Source: Halieaceae bacterium (GTDB lineage: Bacteria > Pseudomonadota > Gammaproteobacteria > Pseudomonadales > Halieaceae). Taken from it: a stretch of 14,126 nt of DNA. The notes below the pieces were generated by a model. The model worked only from the letters and a program-made list of their open reading frames with translations, had not been told where the DNA came from and did not search any database. This document shows, one piece after another, positions 1-7,493 of this stretch. Position 1 is the first letter of the stretch; each line of letters opens with the position of its first letter. The DNA lies in contig JABIZW010000270.1 of the NCBI GenBank assembly GCA_018666295.1, positions 1 through 14,126 of the forward strand, read 5' to 3'. The position numbers were made by a program, and so were the translations under genes.

Positions 1-764
1 CGCAAGCTCACGTCTCTAAACCCGTGGGCCCGGAAAATTTCACCAACATCACTCGCCTGATCATAGCCGTGCTCAATTAAAAGCCAGCCATCTTTCGTCA
101 GGTATTGTGGTGCCTGAGTGATAATACGTCGAATATCACTGAGCCCATCGCTCCCATCAGTTAATGCAATCATCGGTTCAAAACGAACATCGCCTTGCAA
201 CAAGTGCTCATCTGTCCCCGCCACATACGGCGGATTCGCCACAATGATTGACCATGCCCGATCGCCAAAGGCGGAAAACCAATTCGAAACGGTCAATTCG
301 ATGGGCAAATCGAGATTTCTGGCGTTTTTTTCCGCAACGGCAAGTGCCGGCTCACTGACATCACAAGCCGTCACCTGTAATTTCGGTTTCGCCGCCTTGC
401 ACGCCAATGCGATTGCACCACTCCCAGTCCCCAAATCAAGCAATGAAGGCGCTGCAGACGCCTCGACCCGCTCAATGGCCCACTCGACTAAGTGTTCAGT
501 TTCGGGCCGCGGAATAAGTACGTCGGGCGATACCGCAAGTTCAAGCGACCAAAATTCTCGGTACCCCATCACGTAGGCCAATGGAACACCCTGTTCACGC
601 GCTCGACAGAGCGCGGAGTACTGCTTCAAGTCTTGGACAGTAAGATCATCCGTGTCGTGCGCGAAGAGCCAGGCGCGATTAGTGCGACCCAAACAGTGAA
701 GCAACAAAGTTTCAGCATCGCGCTTGGCAATATTAAACGCAGTCAACGCGTCGCTGACTTTCAC
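1..764 (-). CDS. prmC: Peptide chain release factor N5-glutamine methyltransferase (PrmC/HemK), 3' end cut by window edge
   Basis: I translated the reverse strand by hand; 254 codons are visible and the frame runs off position 1. The enzyme is an SAM-dependent methyltransferase that methylates the glutamine of the GGQ motif in release factors RF1 and RF2, acting in the cytoplasm. Visible marks: an N-terminal helical region; the GYREFW and IPRPETE motifs near residues 67-90; the SAM-binding DLGTGSG loop at about 110-116; and the catalytic NPPY motif at about 177-180. Family length is roughly 275-285 residues, so about 20-30 residues are missing. The start is GTG (764-762), whose GTGA overlaps the prfA stop by 4 bases with a weak GGGTGA upstream, implying translational coupling to prfA. 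Its substrate is encoded immediately upstream. Identity is secure; only the C-terminus is unseen. Confidence 0.95.
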   Translation of the reverse strand, partial: MKVSDALTAFNIAKRDAETLLLHCLGRTNRAWLFAHDTDDLTVQDLKQYSALCRAREQGVPLAYVMGYREFWSLELAVSPDVLIPRPETEHLVEWAIERVEASAAPSLLDLGTGSGAIALACKAAKPKLQVTACDVSEPALAVAEKNARNLDLPIELTVSNWFSAFGDRAWSIIVANPPYVAGTDEHLLQGDVRFEPMIALTDGSDGLSDIRRIITQAPQYLTKDGWLLIEHGYDQASDVGEIFRAHGFRDVSL

Positions 765-1846
765 TCGTCACCCAGCGCGGCCAGTAGATCCGCCTGATGC
801 TCCTGTCTGAGCGGCTGTATGACCGAATCAAGACTACCTTCCACCACCTCGTCTAATTTGTACAAGGTGAGGTTGATTCGGTGGTCTGTCACCCGGCCTT
901 GCGGGTAATTGTAAGTCCGGATACGGTCAGATCGATCACCGGTCCCCACCAAATTACGGCGTTCCTCGGCTTGCTCTGCCGCCAACTGCTGCTCAGAGGC
1001 CGACGCGAGTTTAGCCTGCAAAAGCGACATCGCCCGAGCTCGATTCTTGTGTTGTGAGCGCTCATCTTGGCACTCCACGACAATGCCCGTTGGAATGTGC
1101 GTCAAGCGCACAGCGGAGTCCGTGGTGTTGACGTGCTGCCCTCCGGCCCCTGAAGAGCGATAGGTATCGACGCGGAGGTCCTCTTTGCGAATCGCCACTT
1201 CCTCCACTTCATCGGGCTCAGCCATAACGGCAACAGTGCAGGCAGACGTATGGATTCGTCCTTGTGACTCGGTTTCAGGAACCCGCTGAACACGGTGTGC
1301 ACCCGACTCAAATTTCAAGTGAGCGTAGACAGAATCACCCACCACACGGGCAATCAATTCTTTATAACCGCCATGATCGCTCGCGCGCTCTGAGACGACT
1401 TCAATAGACCACCGCTTACTCTCCGCGTAGCGTGAGTACATTCGGAACAGGTCGCCTGAAAAAATAGCCGCCTCGTCGCCCCCCGTACCGGCTCGAATCT
1501 CCAAAAATACGTTACTCGAATCTTTAGGGTCCTTGGGTAACATCAGCACCTGAAGCTCAGCTTCAGACACCACCATATGCCGCTCTGCGACCGCAATTTC
1601 CTCCTCGGCCATCTCTCTAAGTTCAACGTCGGCGTCTTGCAGCATGACTTGCGCCTCTACTAAATCGTCTTGCGCGCGGCGATAGCTCTCATAAACTTTG
1701 ACGACTTCGTCGAGCTGCGAATATTCCTGAGAAAGGCTTCGAAATTTATTAGGGTCGGAGGCTGTCTCCGCATCAGAGAGCAGTGCAGAGACTTCCTCAT
1801 GTCGGTCGCACAGCGACTCGAGCTTCGTAACCAGCGAAGATTTCAC
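761..1846 (-). CDS. prfA: Peptide chain release factor 1
   Basis: RF1 recognises UAA and UAG in the ribosomal A site and triggers release of the peptide. The 361 residues match the usual length of about 360 for the family. The N-terminal helical domain 1 spans about residues 1-110. The stop-codon reading tripeptide PxT appears as P190-E191-T192 in RVPETESQGR. The catalytic GGQ is at 235-237 in SSGAGGQHVN, followed by a DERSQHKNRARA segment typical of class I release factors. The start is GTG; from it the N-terminus MKSSLVTKLE aligns with E. coli RF1 MKPSIVAKLE, so it is preferred despite a weak AAGG about 10 bases upstream. It lies 20 bases downstream of hemA and overlaps prmC by 4 bases, the classic hemA-prfA-prmC operon. 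Q237 is the predicted PrmC methylation site. The E in PET is, as I recall, a common natural variant (PAT and PVT are others). Confidence 0.98.
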   Translation of the reverse strand: MKSSLVTKLESLCDRHEEVSALLSDAETASDPNKFRSLSQEYSQLDEVVKVYESYRRAQDDLVEAQVMLQDADVELREMAEEEIAVAERHMVVSEAELQVLMLPKDPKDSSNVFLEIRAGTGGDEAAIFSGDLFRMYSRYAESKRWSIEVVSERASDHGGYKELIARVVGDSVYAHLKFESGAHRVQRVPETESQGRIHTSACTVAVMAEPDEVEEVAIRKEDLRVDTYRSSGAGGQHVNTTDSAVRLTHIPTGIVVECQDERSQHKNRARAMSLLQAKLASASEQQLAAEQAEERRNLVGTGDRSDRIRTYNYPQGRVTDHRINLTLYKLDEVVEGSLDSVIQPLRQEHQADLLAALGDE

Positions 1847-1866
1847 AAATAACTGCCTTTATTGAC

Positions 1867-3174
1867 CTACTGTAGTGTGGACGAGCCGTCCGAGGGTAAC
1901 GACGATGGCACGCCCAGCAACTCTGCCGCCCGGGAAACATTAACACGATCGCCTTCCTTTGCGATCTGCTTTAATCCCGCGGTTGGGGCATGAATTAACT
2001 TATTGGTGAGATCCCGTGACAGTCGTGTAATGACTTCTTCGGGTGACTTTCCGCTCTCTAGCGCCTTCATCGCGCGTTCGAGCTCAGTGTTTTGGATTGC
2101 CATTGCCGACTCACGATAATTTCTGACAACGTCTGCCGATGCGCGTTGGAGCCAGTTGGCCTCAACCTCAACGACCCCTTCGTCGACAATCTTATCGGCC
2201 TTGTTGGCCTCGTGGCTGCGAAGGCGCACATTCTCTTCAACGACACCCCGAAGGTCGTCAACGGTGTAAAGGTAGACGTCAGACAGCGAAGCCACTTGCG
2301 GCTCGATGTCTCGGGGAACCGCCAAATCGATCAACAGTGCGGGTCTAAACCGACGCGCTTTGATCGCCTCCTCAACCGCTCCCTTACCCAAAATCGGTAG
2401 TTGACTGGCTGTGGAGCTGATCACAATATCGGCGCTGGGTAGACGATCTGTCACGTCTGCAAGAAGAATCGCTTCCGCACCGAACTGTTCCGCGAGCGTC
2501 TCGGCGCGCTTTAGCGTCCGATTGGCCACGATCAACTTTCCAAGGCCTGCTTCGTTGAGATGTCGCGCAACCAACTCAATCGTTTCGCCCGCGCCGAGCA
2601 GAAGTGCCGTGCGATTGGAAAGATCCGAGAAAATGCGTCCGGCTAAATCCACGGCTGCGTAGGCCACGGAAACGGGGTTTTCCCCAATAGCGGTATCGGT
2701 ACGGACACGCTTGGCGAGACGGAACGCCTCCGGAAACAGCTTCCCTAGCGAATCCCCGATACCACCACTCTCTTGTGACACCGCGAATGCGGATTTGATT
2801 TGACCAAAGATTTGAGGTTCGCCGAGCACCATTGAGTTCAAGCCAGCAGCGACCTTTACCAAGTGCGTCAATCCATCCAAACCATGGCTTCTGTAGGTGC
2901 ACGTCAACAAATCGCCCATGGCGACAGAGTGATACGCCGACAACCACTTAACAACGTCGTCGCCCACCACCGCAGCCTCACACGCTTCGCCGAACCAACC
3001 ATAAATTTCAGTGCGATTGCAGGTACTTAAAATCACACCCTCACTCAATCCGGTGTGCGCGATAAGCTCCGAAATCGCCTCCGGAACACACTCAGGCGCG
3101 AACGAAACACGCTCTCGAACCGAGACGGGTGCTGAGTCGTGATTTATTCCTATGACAACCAAATTTGACGGCAT
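1867..3174 (-). CDS. hemA: Glutamyl-tRNA reductase
   Basis: It reduces glutamyl-tRNA(Glu) to glutamate-1-semialdehyde with NADPH, the first committed step of C5-pathway haem synthesis, in the cytoplasm. The N-terminal catalytic domain opens with GINHDSAPVSVRERVSF and carries the active-site cysteine C52 in STCNRTE. The NADPH-binding domain has LLLGAGETIELVARHL at about residues 191-206, and the C-terminal helical dimerisation domain follows, with the conserved NKLIHAPT near the end. Length is 435 residues, against 418 in E. coli. The frame extends 9 bases further to TTG (3183) and GTG (3177), but ATG at 3174 places the conserved IGINH motif as in relatives, so I chose it. No strong ribosome-binding site is visible, so the exact start is less certain than the identity. 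It is first in an operon with prfA and prmC, and divergent from the lipoprotein gene at 3262. Confidence 0.97.
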   Translation of the reverse strand: MPSNLVVIGINHDSAPVSVRERVSFAPECVPEAISELIAHTGLSEGVILSTCNRTEIYGWFGEACEAAVVGDDVVKWLSAYHSVAMGDLLTCTYRSHGLDGLTHLVKVAAGLNSMVLGEPQIFGQIKSAFAVSQESGGIGDSLGKLFPEAFRLAKRVRTDTAIGENPVSVAYAAVDLAGRIFSDLSNRTALLLGAGETIELVARHLNEAGLGKLIVANRTLKRAETLAEQFGAEAILLADVTDRLPSADIVISSTASQLPILGKGAVEEAIKARRFRPALLIDLAVPRDIEPQVASLSDVYLYTVDDLRGVVEENVRLRSHEANKADKIVDEGVVEVEANWLQRASADVVRNYRESAMAIQNTELERAMKALESGKSPEEVITRLSRDLTNKLIHAPTAGLKQIAKEGDRVNVSRAAELLGVPSSLPSDGSSTLQ

Positions 3175-3204
3175 CACTGTCAATCAATAGCTACACTTGC
3201 CTGA

Positions 3205-3213
3205 ATAATAACA
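3205..3213 (-). promoter_or_regulatory. Candidate extended -10 promoter for the hemA-prfA-prmC operon
   Basis: On the minus strand the sequence reads TGTTATTAT: a TATTAT -10 box (5 of 6 to consensus) with the TG of an extended -10 one base upstream. No good -35 box lies 16-18 bases further up, which is typical of extended -10 promoters. Transcription would start near 3198, giving a leader of about 24 bases before the hemA ATG. This is a motif reading only. Confidence 0.4.
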
Positions 3214-3261
3214 GAGAATTGAGCCGACACGAGGGCGTGTGCCGATTTCGTTTGGTGTGGC

Positions 3262-5001
3262 ATGATTACACCCATGCGAAACATCAAATATTCCATTGCC
3301 GTTTTAGCCGTTTTTTTATCGGGTTGCACGACTACCCAAGTAGTGGACGCGCCGAAGGCCGAGATTATCGCTGACGTCACCAACCCCGTTACCCCGGCAG
3401 TGGTCCATCCTTATGCCGACATTCCCAGCGATCAGCTGTCCATGCTGCTTGAAGCGGAATTCGCAATCAGGGCACGAGATCTGCCACTGGGGCTGCGCAG
3501 ATTGACAGCGGCCAGTCTGCTGATACCTGACCCAGCAATCGCACGACGAGCGCTGCAACTTGCGCAGTTCATGCGCGATACAGACGCCACTCTGAGTATG
3601 GCAAAGCGCCTCTCAGACCTTGAACCGACTGACGGTGAGGCCGCGACACTTGCTGCGGCAATTTTAATCGACCGCAACGACGTGGCTGAGGCTCTGCGTT
3701 ATTCCCAGCGGGCCTTCACATCGGACTCAGAGATCAACCCAGCTGCGCTGCTCAATGACTACGCCACACAGCCTGACGAGACAAAGGCGCGCATCCAGCA
3801 GCTACTCACCCAACTCGCAGCAAATTACCCAGACGACCCTCGAAGCCTCTTTGCGATGGCGCTCCTTGAATGGCGAAAAGGGAACATTGATGCGGCCAAA
3901 GAAGGTTTAAAGGCACTTTTTGCTGTCGATCCTTACCATGAAAGAGGCACACTATTGATAACGGAAATCCGCTTACAGGCGGATGACCCAAGTACTTTTG
4001 AGGCATTGCTCACTGCGATAGAAGTCACTAACAGTCCGCTGTTGCGATATCAATACGCGCGTTATTTACTGGGTCGGCAGGAACTCGAAAATGCGAAGGC
4101 ACAGTTTGATATTTTAGTGCGAGAGCCTCAGCCCAGCGCCGATCACCTCATCAGTGCCGCATTGGTAGATATTGAACTCTCACAGCCCATGTCAGCACTC
4201 GTGCATTTGGATCGGGTGCTTTCTGGACGTCAACGCATCAATGACGCGTATTTCTTTCGTGGTCTGGCGCTTATACAGGTTCAGGACACGGCCCGGGCAC
4301 TCGATGCCTTTGCTCGTGTCGCACCCTCGACTAATTACACGCGCGCTCTGTCAGAAGCCGCAAATTTACTCATCAGCGACGGAGACCGTCACGCCACCAA
4401 TGTGTTTTTTGAACGGCAACGTGTGGCACATCCGCAAGGCCGCGAAATCAGCTTTAACTTACATGCAGACACGTTGGAGGCGCTCGGTTCAGACGAGGCC
4501 CGCAATGTACTGACAACCGCGCTTTCGGAATTCCCAAAGTCAACAAGGCTCTTGTTCGCGCGGGCAACCCTACTCGAACGACTCGGTCTTTTTAATCAAG
4601 CCGAGGCAGACTATCGACAAATTCTAAGCCTAGCGCCGGGTGATGCGGGTGCACTCAACGCACTGGGCTACGCGCTCACTAACAACACCACTCGATTCTC
4701 TGAGGCTGCTGACTTGCTCGAAGAAGCCATCACAAAAGACCCTCGAAACCCAGCCATTATCGACAGCCTTGGTTGGGTCTACTTTAAGCTTGGGAAGAAA
4801 AAGCAGGCTGAACTACTCCTGAAAGAAGCCTACAAGCAGTATCCAGATCCAGAGGTTGCCGCCCACCTCATTGAATTACTCTGGTCGCAAGGTCGCACGC
4901 TCGAAGCTAAGGACCTGATTGGCACGCAGTTGCGGTCATCGCCTGAGAACTCATACCTTCTTGAGACGGCGAATCGACTCGCCATTCCACTACCGGAGTA
5001 A
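3262..5001 (+). CDS. lbcA: TPR-repeat outer-membrane lipoprotein, LbcA-like (partner of the CtpA protease)
   Basis: The product has 579 residues. The N-terminus is a lipoprotein signal: MRNIK, a hydrophobic core, then lipobox LSGC with C22 as the lipidated residue. The residue after the cysteine is T rather than D, consistent with outer-membrane sorting. The rest is helical TPR repeats, clearest at about residues 425-560, for example SLGWVYFKLGKKKQAE. In P. aeruginosa the gene in this position between hemA and lolB (PA4667, LbcA) encodes a TPR lipoprotein that binds the periplasmic protease CtpA and helps degrade peptidoglycan hydrolases. Length and location match, so I infer the same role. 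The start could also be ATG 3274, which gives a more usual signal peptide; neither start has a strong ribosome-binding site. The stop lies 3 bases before the lolB start. The TPR lipoprotein call is secure; the LbcA function rests on synteny. Confidence 0.85.
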   Translation: MITPMRNIKYSIAVLAVFLSGCTTTQVVDAPKAEIIADVTNPVTPAVVHPYADIPSDQLSMLLEAEFAIRARDLPLGLRRLTAASLLIPDPAIARRALQLAQFMRDTDATLSMAKRLSDLEPTDGEAATLAAAILIDRNDVAEALRYSQRAFTSDSEINPAALLNDYATQPDETKARIQQLLTQLAANYPDDPRSLFAMALLEWRKGNIDAAKEGLKALFAVDPYHERGTLLITEIRLQADDPSTFEALLTAIEVTNSPLLRYQYARYLLGRQELENAKAQFDILVREPQPSADHLISAALVDIELSQPMSALVHLDRVLSGRQRINDAYFFRGLALIQVQDTARALDAFARVAPSTNYTRALSEAANLLISDGDRHATNVFFERQRVAHPQGREISFNLHADTLEALGSDEARNVLTTALSEFPKSTRLLFARATLLERLGLFNQAEADYRQILSLAPGDAGALNALGYALTNNTTRFSEAADLLEEAITKDPRNPAIIDSLGWVYFKLGKKKQAELLLKEAYKQYPDPEVAAHLIELLWSQGRTLEAKDLIGTQLRSSPENSYLLETANRLAIPLPE

Positions 5002-5004
5002 CGC

Positions 5005-5544
5005 GTGGCGATGAGGCTATGGTTATTAGCTTCCCTCCTGATTGCGGTGACAGGATGCGCTCAGTTGCGCCTCGAGCCCAACACCGGGGGTGAGGTCTCT
5101 GGGCGACTTCCCGAGTCGATATCCTGGCGCGCCAGCGGTAAAGTTCTCGTCACCTCGGACAGCAACAAGCAAACGCTACGCTTTTCGTGGACGCACTCCG
5201 CCAATATCGCCGATCGAGTCGTCGTGAGTGACAGTCTCGGACTTCGCAGCGCGGTGCTGCTCCACAATAAAAATGGCTTCTTTACAGTCGACAGTGACAA
5301 CCGCCTTACTCCGCTCAGCAACGCCATGGCAGCTCGTCATTTAGCGCTACTAGAGATGATCACTCCTGAAAATTGGGCAGCTCTGCTGACCGGCACTCAA
5401 CTGGAAAGCGAGACGGTCGTTGCGCAGGTACTGGACTGGTCTACCCTAGACACATACCGAGTCCCACGACAACTTCGCATCGAAGCGAACGACGATTTAC
5501 TTCGTGTCGTTATTAACAAGTGGGAAGTCATCAACGGTGAATGA
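5005..5544 (+). CDS. lolB: Outer-membrane lipoprotein receptor LolB (short, divergent)
   Basis: LolB accepts lipoproteins from the periplasmic carrier LolA and inserts them into the outer membrane. The 179-residue product has a hydrophobic signal peptide and lipobox VTGC with C18. Matches to the family are a WRASGKV strand near 41-47, an RFSW strand at 59-62, a protruding-loop motif SDSLG at 75-79 (aligned by eye to TNPLG of E. coli, where the leucine is functionally important), NWAALLTG near 123-130, and a C-terminal VPRQLRIE and NKWEV. It is about 25 residues shorter than E. coli LolB (about 207); the loss seems to lie between residues 130 and 150. The start is GTG 5005, supported by GGAG at 4995-4998 six bases upstream; ATG 5011 is the alternative. 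It follows the TPR gene by 3 bases and overlaps ispE by 8, a tight operon. Synteny supports the call strongly. Confidence 0.85.
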   Translation: MAMRLWLLASLLIAVTGCAQLRLEPNTGGEVSGRLPESISWRASGKVLVTSDSNKQTLRFSWTHSANIADRVVVSDSLGLRSAVLLHNKNGFFTVDSDNRLTPLSNAMAARHLALLEMITPENWAALLTGTQLESETVVAQVLDWSTLDTYRVPRQLRIEANDDLLRVVINKWEVINGE

Positions 5545-6361
5545 ACAGGTGATCAAAACGCTAAGTCCAGCGAAGTTGAATCTCTTCCTACATGTGGTGG
5601 GTCAGCGAGCGGATGGCTATCACGAACTGCAAACAGTGTTCCAACTCCTAGACTGGGGCGACGTCATGCGATTTGAAGTGACCGATACGCCGGGTTTGCA
5701 GTTAACAGGCGACGTTTCTGGGGTTCCCTACAGTGACAATTTGATCGTCAGAGCCGCCAACCTTCTCGATCTTGATCCAAGCCTCGGCGTCTCTATCAAC
5801 ATTGAGAAAGTAGTCCCCATGGGCGGCGGGTTGGGAGGCGGCAGCTCGAATGCCGCCACAACGCTTTGCGCGTTGAATTCATTGTTTAAACTTGGACACT
5901 CCGCTCAGGTACTGGCGAGCCTGGGCGCAAGCTTAGGGGCAGACGTTCCCGTGTTTGTTCGGGGCGAATCGGCCTGGGCCGAAGGGATTGGGGAAAAACT
6001 CACACCGATCACCTTGCCCAGACGCTGGTTTGTTATTATTTACCCCAATTGCCACGTGTCTACACAGGAAATCTTCGGGGCTCCAGAATTGACACGCAAT
6101 ACTCCGCCAATTACAGTGTCGGCGCTTTTCGAGGGGTCGGTACGCAATGACCTGCAGCCCGTAGTGGAACGCAGGTATGAGCAAGTTAAGGTGGCACGAG
6201 AGTGGCTGTCTCAACACGGTCTCGCAGCAATGACTGGAAGTGGCGCGTGTGTCTTCGCAGCCTTTGACTCGAGGGATGAGGCGACGCAAGTCGCCGCTCT
6301 CGCCGAAAATAAATTCCACGTCATTGTTGCACAAGGAATTAATCGCTACACAATGGTGTAG
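5537..6361 (+). CDS. ispE: 4-diphosphocytidyl-2-C-methyl-D-erythritol kinase
   Basis: It phosphorylates CDP-methylerythritol with ATP in the MEP pathway for isoprenoid precursors, in the cytoplasm. The 274-residue product is a GHMP kinase. The N-terminal SPAKLNLFLHV carries catalytic lysine K13. The ATP-binding glycine-rich loop PMGGGLGGGSSNAA is at about 94-107, the catalytic aspartate D137 is in LGADVPVF, and the C-terminal GHMP motif is TGSGACVFAAF. The frame is open further upstream, but the GTG at 5537 has GGGAAG 9 bases upstream and gives a family-like N-terminus. A second GTG at 5549 is possible. The ATG at 5541 is out of frame and hits a stop after three codons. The gene overlaps the lolB end by 8 bases. 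The tRNA-Gln begins 13 bases after its TAG, so ispE, the tRNA and prs are probably on one transcript. Confidence 0.96.
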   Translation: MNEQVIKTLSPAKLNLFLHVVGQRADGYHELQTVFQLLDWGDVMRFEVTDTPGLQLTGDVSGVPYSDNLIVRAANLLDLDPSLGVSINIEKVVPMGGGLGGGSSNAATTLCALNSLFKLGHSAQVLASLGASLGADVPVFVRGESAWAEGIGEKLTPITLPRRWFVIIYPNCHVSTQEIFGAPELTRNTPPITVSALFEGSVRNDLQPVVERRYEQVKVAREWLSQHGLAAMTGSGACVFAAFDSRDEATQVAALAENKFHVIVAQGINRYTMV

Positions 6362-6374
6362 CACAAATGAATAT

Positions 6375-6449
6375 TGGGGCGTCGCCAAGCGGCAAGGCAG
6401 CGGGTTTTGATCCCGCCATTCGGAGGTTCGAATCCTCCCGCCCCAGCCA
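6375..6449 (+). tRNA. tRNA-Gln, anticodon TTG
   Basis: A full cloverleaf can be drawn. The acceptor stem TGGGGCG (6375-6381) pairs with CGCCCCA (6439-6445), with discriminator G6446 and an encoded CCA at 6447-6449. The anticodon stem GCGGG pairs with CCCGC around loop TTTTGAT, placing anticodon TTG at 6407-6409 (reads CAA, and CAG by wobble). The T arm is GGAGG-TTCGAAT-CCTCC. The close match to E. coli tRNA-Gln (same TGGGG start and AGCCA end) supports the identity. It sits between ispE (13-base gap) and prs (24-base gap) with no room for a separate terminator, so it must be cut out of a longer transcript. Confidence 0.98.
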
Positions 6450-6473
6450 TTTCCTACTCGCAGGACGCCTCGC

Positions 6474-7424
6474 ATGTCTTCGAAAATGATGGTTTTTACC
6501 GGCAACTCAAACACCGATCTCGCAAGAAAGGTGGCGAGCCGGCTATACCTTGAAATCGGTAGTGCAAAAGTCGGTAAGTTCTCAGACGGTGAAGTTGCGG
6601 TTGAGCTCAATGAAAACGTTCGCGGTAAAGACGTTTTTGTCCTGCAGAGCACGTGTGAGCCCACAAACGACAACCTCATGGAGTTGTTGCTCATTATCGA
6701 CGCGTTGCGTCGCGCATCTGCCAGTCGAATCACCGCCGTGGTGCCCTACTTTGGCTACGCGCGTCAGGACCGACGAGTACGATCCTCTCGAGTACCGATT
6801 TCGTCCAAAGTGGTCGCTGACATGATGGTCAGCGTGGGCGTTGATCGCGTATTAACCGTGGATTTACACGCCGAACAAATTCAAGGCTTTTTCACCTGCC
6901 CGGTAGACAACGTCTACGCCTCACCCATACTCAATGATGACATTGTCGCCAGTAAGTATGAAAACGTTGTCGTTGTTTCTCCCGATATTGGCGGTGTGGT
7001 TCGCGCTCGCGCCATTGCCAAGCAGCTCGACGAGGCAGAGTTGGCCATCATTGACAAGCGACGTCCTCGTGCAAATGAGTCCGAGGTCATGAACTTGATC
7101 GGCGACGTCCAAGGGCGCACTGCCATCATGGTTGACGATATGGTCGATACAGCGGGAACGCTGTGTTCTGCCGCTAATGCGCTCAAGGAGCGTGGTGCGA
7201 ACAAAGTCGTAGCCTACTGCACGCATGCGGTCCTGTCGGGAAAGGCGCTTGAAAATGTTCGCAACTCAGAACTCGATGAGTTGGTTGTCACGGATACGAT
7301 CCCTCTGAGCGCCGAGGCAAAAACCATTTCAAAAATTCGCCAACTCACCATTGCAGACCTCTTAGCGGAGTCAATTCGCAGAGTGAGTAACGAAGAATCT
7401 ATTAGCGCGCTGTTTGATTCGTAA
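6474..7424 (+). CDS. prs: Ribose-phosphate pyrophosphokinase (PRPP synthase)
   Basis: It makes 5-phosphoribosyl 1-pyrophosphate from ribose 5-phosphate and ATP, the precursor for purine, pyrimidine, histidine, tryptophan and NAD synthesis. The 316 residues match the family length of about 315. Visible motifs: KVGKFSDGE near 32-40; the NENVRG and STCEPTNDNLMEL region near 46-71; the ATP-binding flexible loop YARQDRRVRSSRVPIS at about 95-110; the signature DLHAEQIQGFF at 130-140; and the PRPP-binding loop DDMVDTAGTL at 221-230. The C-terminus RRVSNEESISALF is nearly identical to that of E. coli. The start ATG 6474 has AGGA about 10 bases upstream; a second methionine at codon 5 is less likely. 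It follows tRNA-Gln by 24 bases. A terminator-like hairpin lies in the gap before rplY. Confidence 0.98.
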   Translation: MSSKMMVFTGNSNTDLARKVASRLYLEIGSAKVGKFSDGEVAVELNENVRGKDVFVLQSTCEPTNDNLMELLLIIDALRRASASRITAVVPYFGYARQDRRVRSSRVPISSKVVADMMVSVGVDRVLTVDLHAEQIQGFFTCPVDNVYASPILNDDIVASKYENVVVVSPDIGGVVRARAIAKQLDEAELAIIDKRRPRANESEVMNLIGDVQGRTAIMVDDMVDTAGTLCSAANALKERGANKVVAYCTHAVLSGKALENVRNSELDELVVTDTIPLSAEAKTISKIRQLTIADLLAESIRRVSNEESISALFDS

Positions 7425-7440
7425 TTCAGCGTAAACCCAC

Positions 7441-7477
7441 ACACTTCAGGGCCGGTCGCAAGTCCTTGAGTGTTTTT
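7441..7477 (+). terminator. Terminator-like hairpin (possible attenuator) between prs and rplY
   Basis: ACACTTCAGG (7441-7450) can pair with CCTTGAGTGT (7464-7473), giving nine pairs (one G-T) and one internal mismatch around a 13-base loop. The sequence continues directly into TTTT (7474-7477). This is the form of a Rho-independent terminator, though the U tract is short. It ends only 3 bases before the rplY ribosome-binding site, so it may partly terminate prs transcription, act as an attenuator in the rplY leader, or both. Confidence 0.5.
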
Positions 7478-7480
7478 CCA

Positions 7481-7486
7481 AAGGAG
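7481..7486 (+). promoter_or_regulatory. rplY ribosome-binding site
   Basis: AAGGAG lies 7 bases before ATG 7494, a near-perfect Shine-Dalgarno sequence. It decides the rplY start over the longer open frame, which would begin at 7470 inside the upstream hairpin. Confidence 0.8.
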
Positions 7487-7493
7487 ACAGACC

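Noticed and set aside
118..797. Two plus-strand open frames over the left end
   Set aside because: They are antisense to prmC, whose conserved motifs (DLGTGSG, NPPY) on the minus strand settle which strand codes.
761..1846. PET instead of PAT in the RF1 stop-codon recognition motif, considered as a sign of altered stop decoding
   Set aside because: The middle position of PxT varies naturally in RF1, and the genes here end in a mix of TAA, TAG and TGA, so there is no sign of a recoded stop.
5933..6733. Long minus-strand open frame with a GRIRTSEWRDQNPLP-like segment
   Set aside because: The familiar-looking segment is the reverse translation of tRNA-Gln, a known source of spurious protein matches. 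The rest is antisense to ispE and prs.
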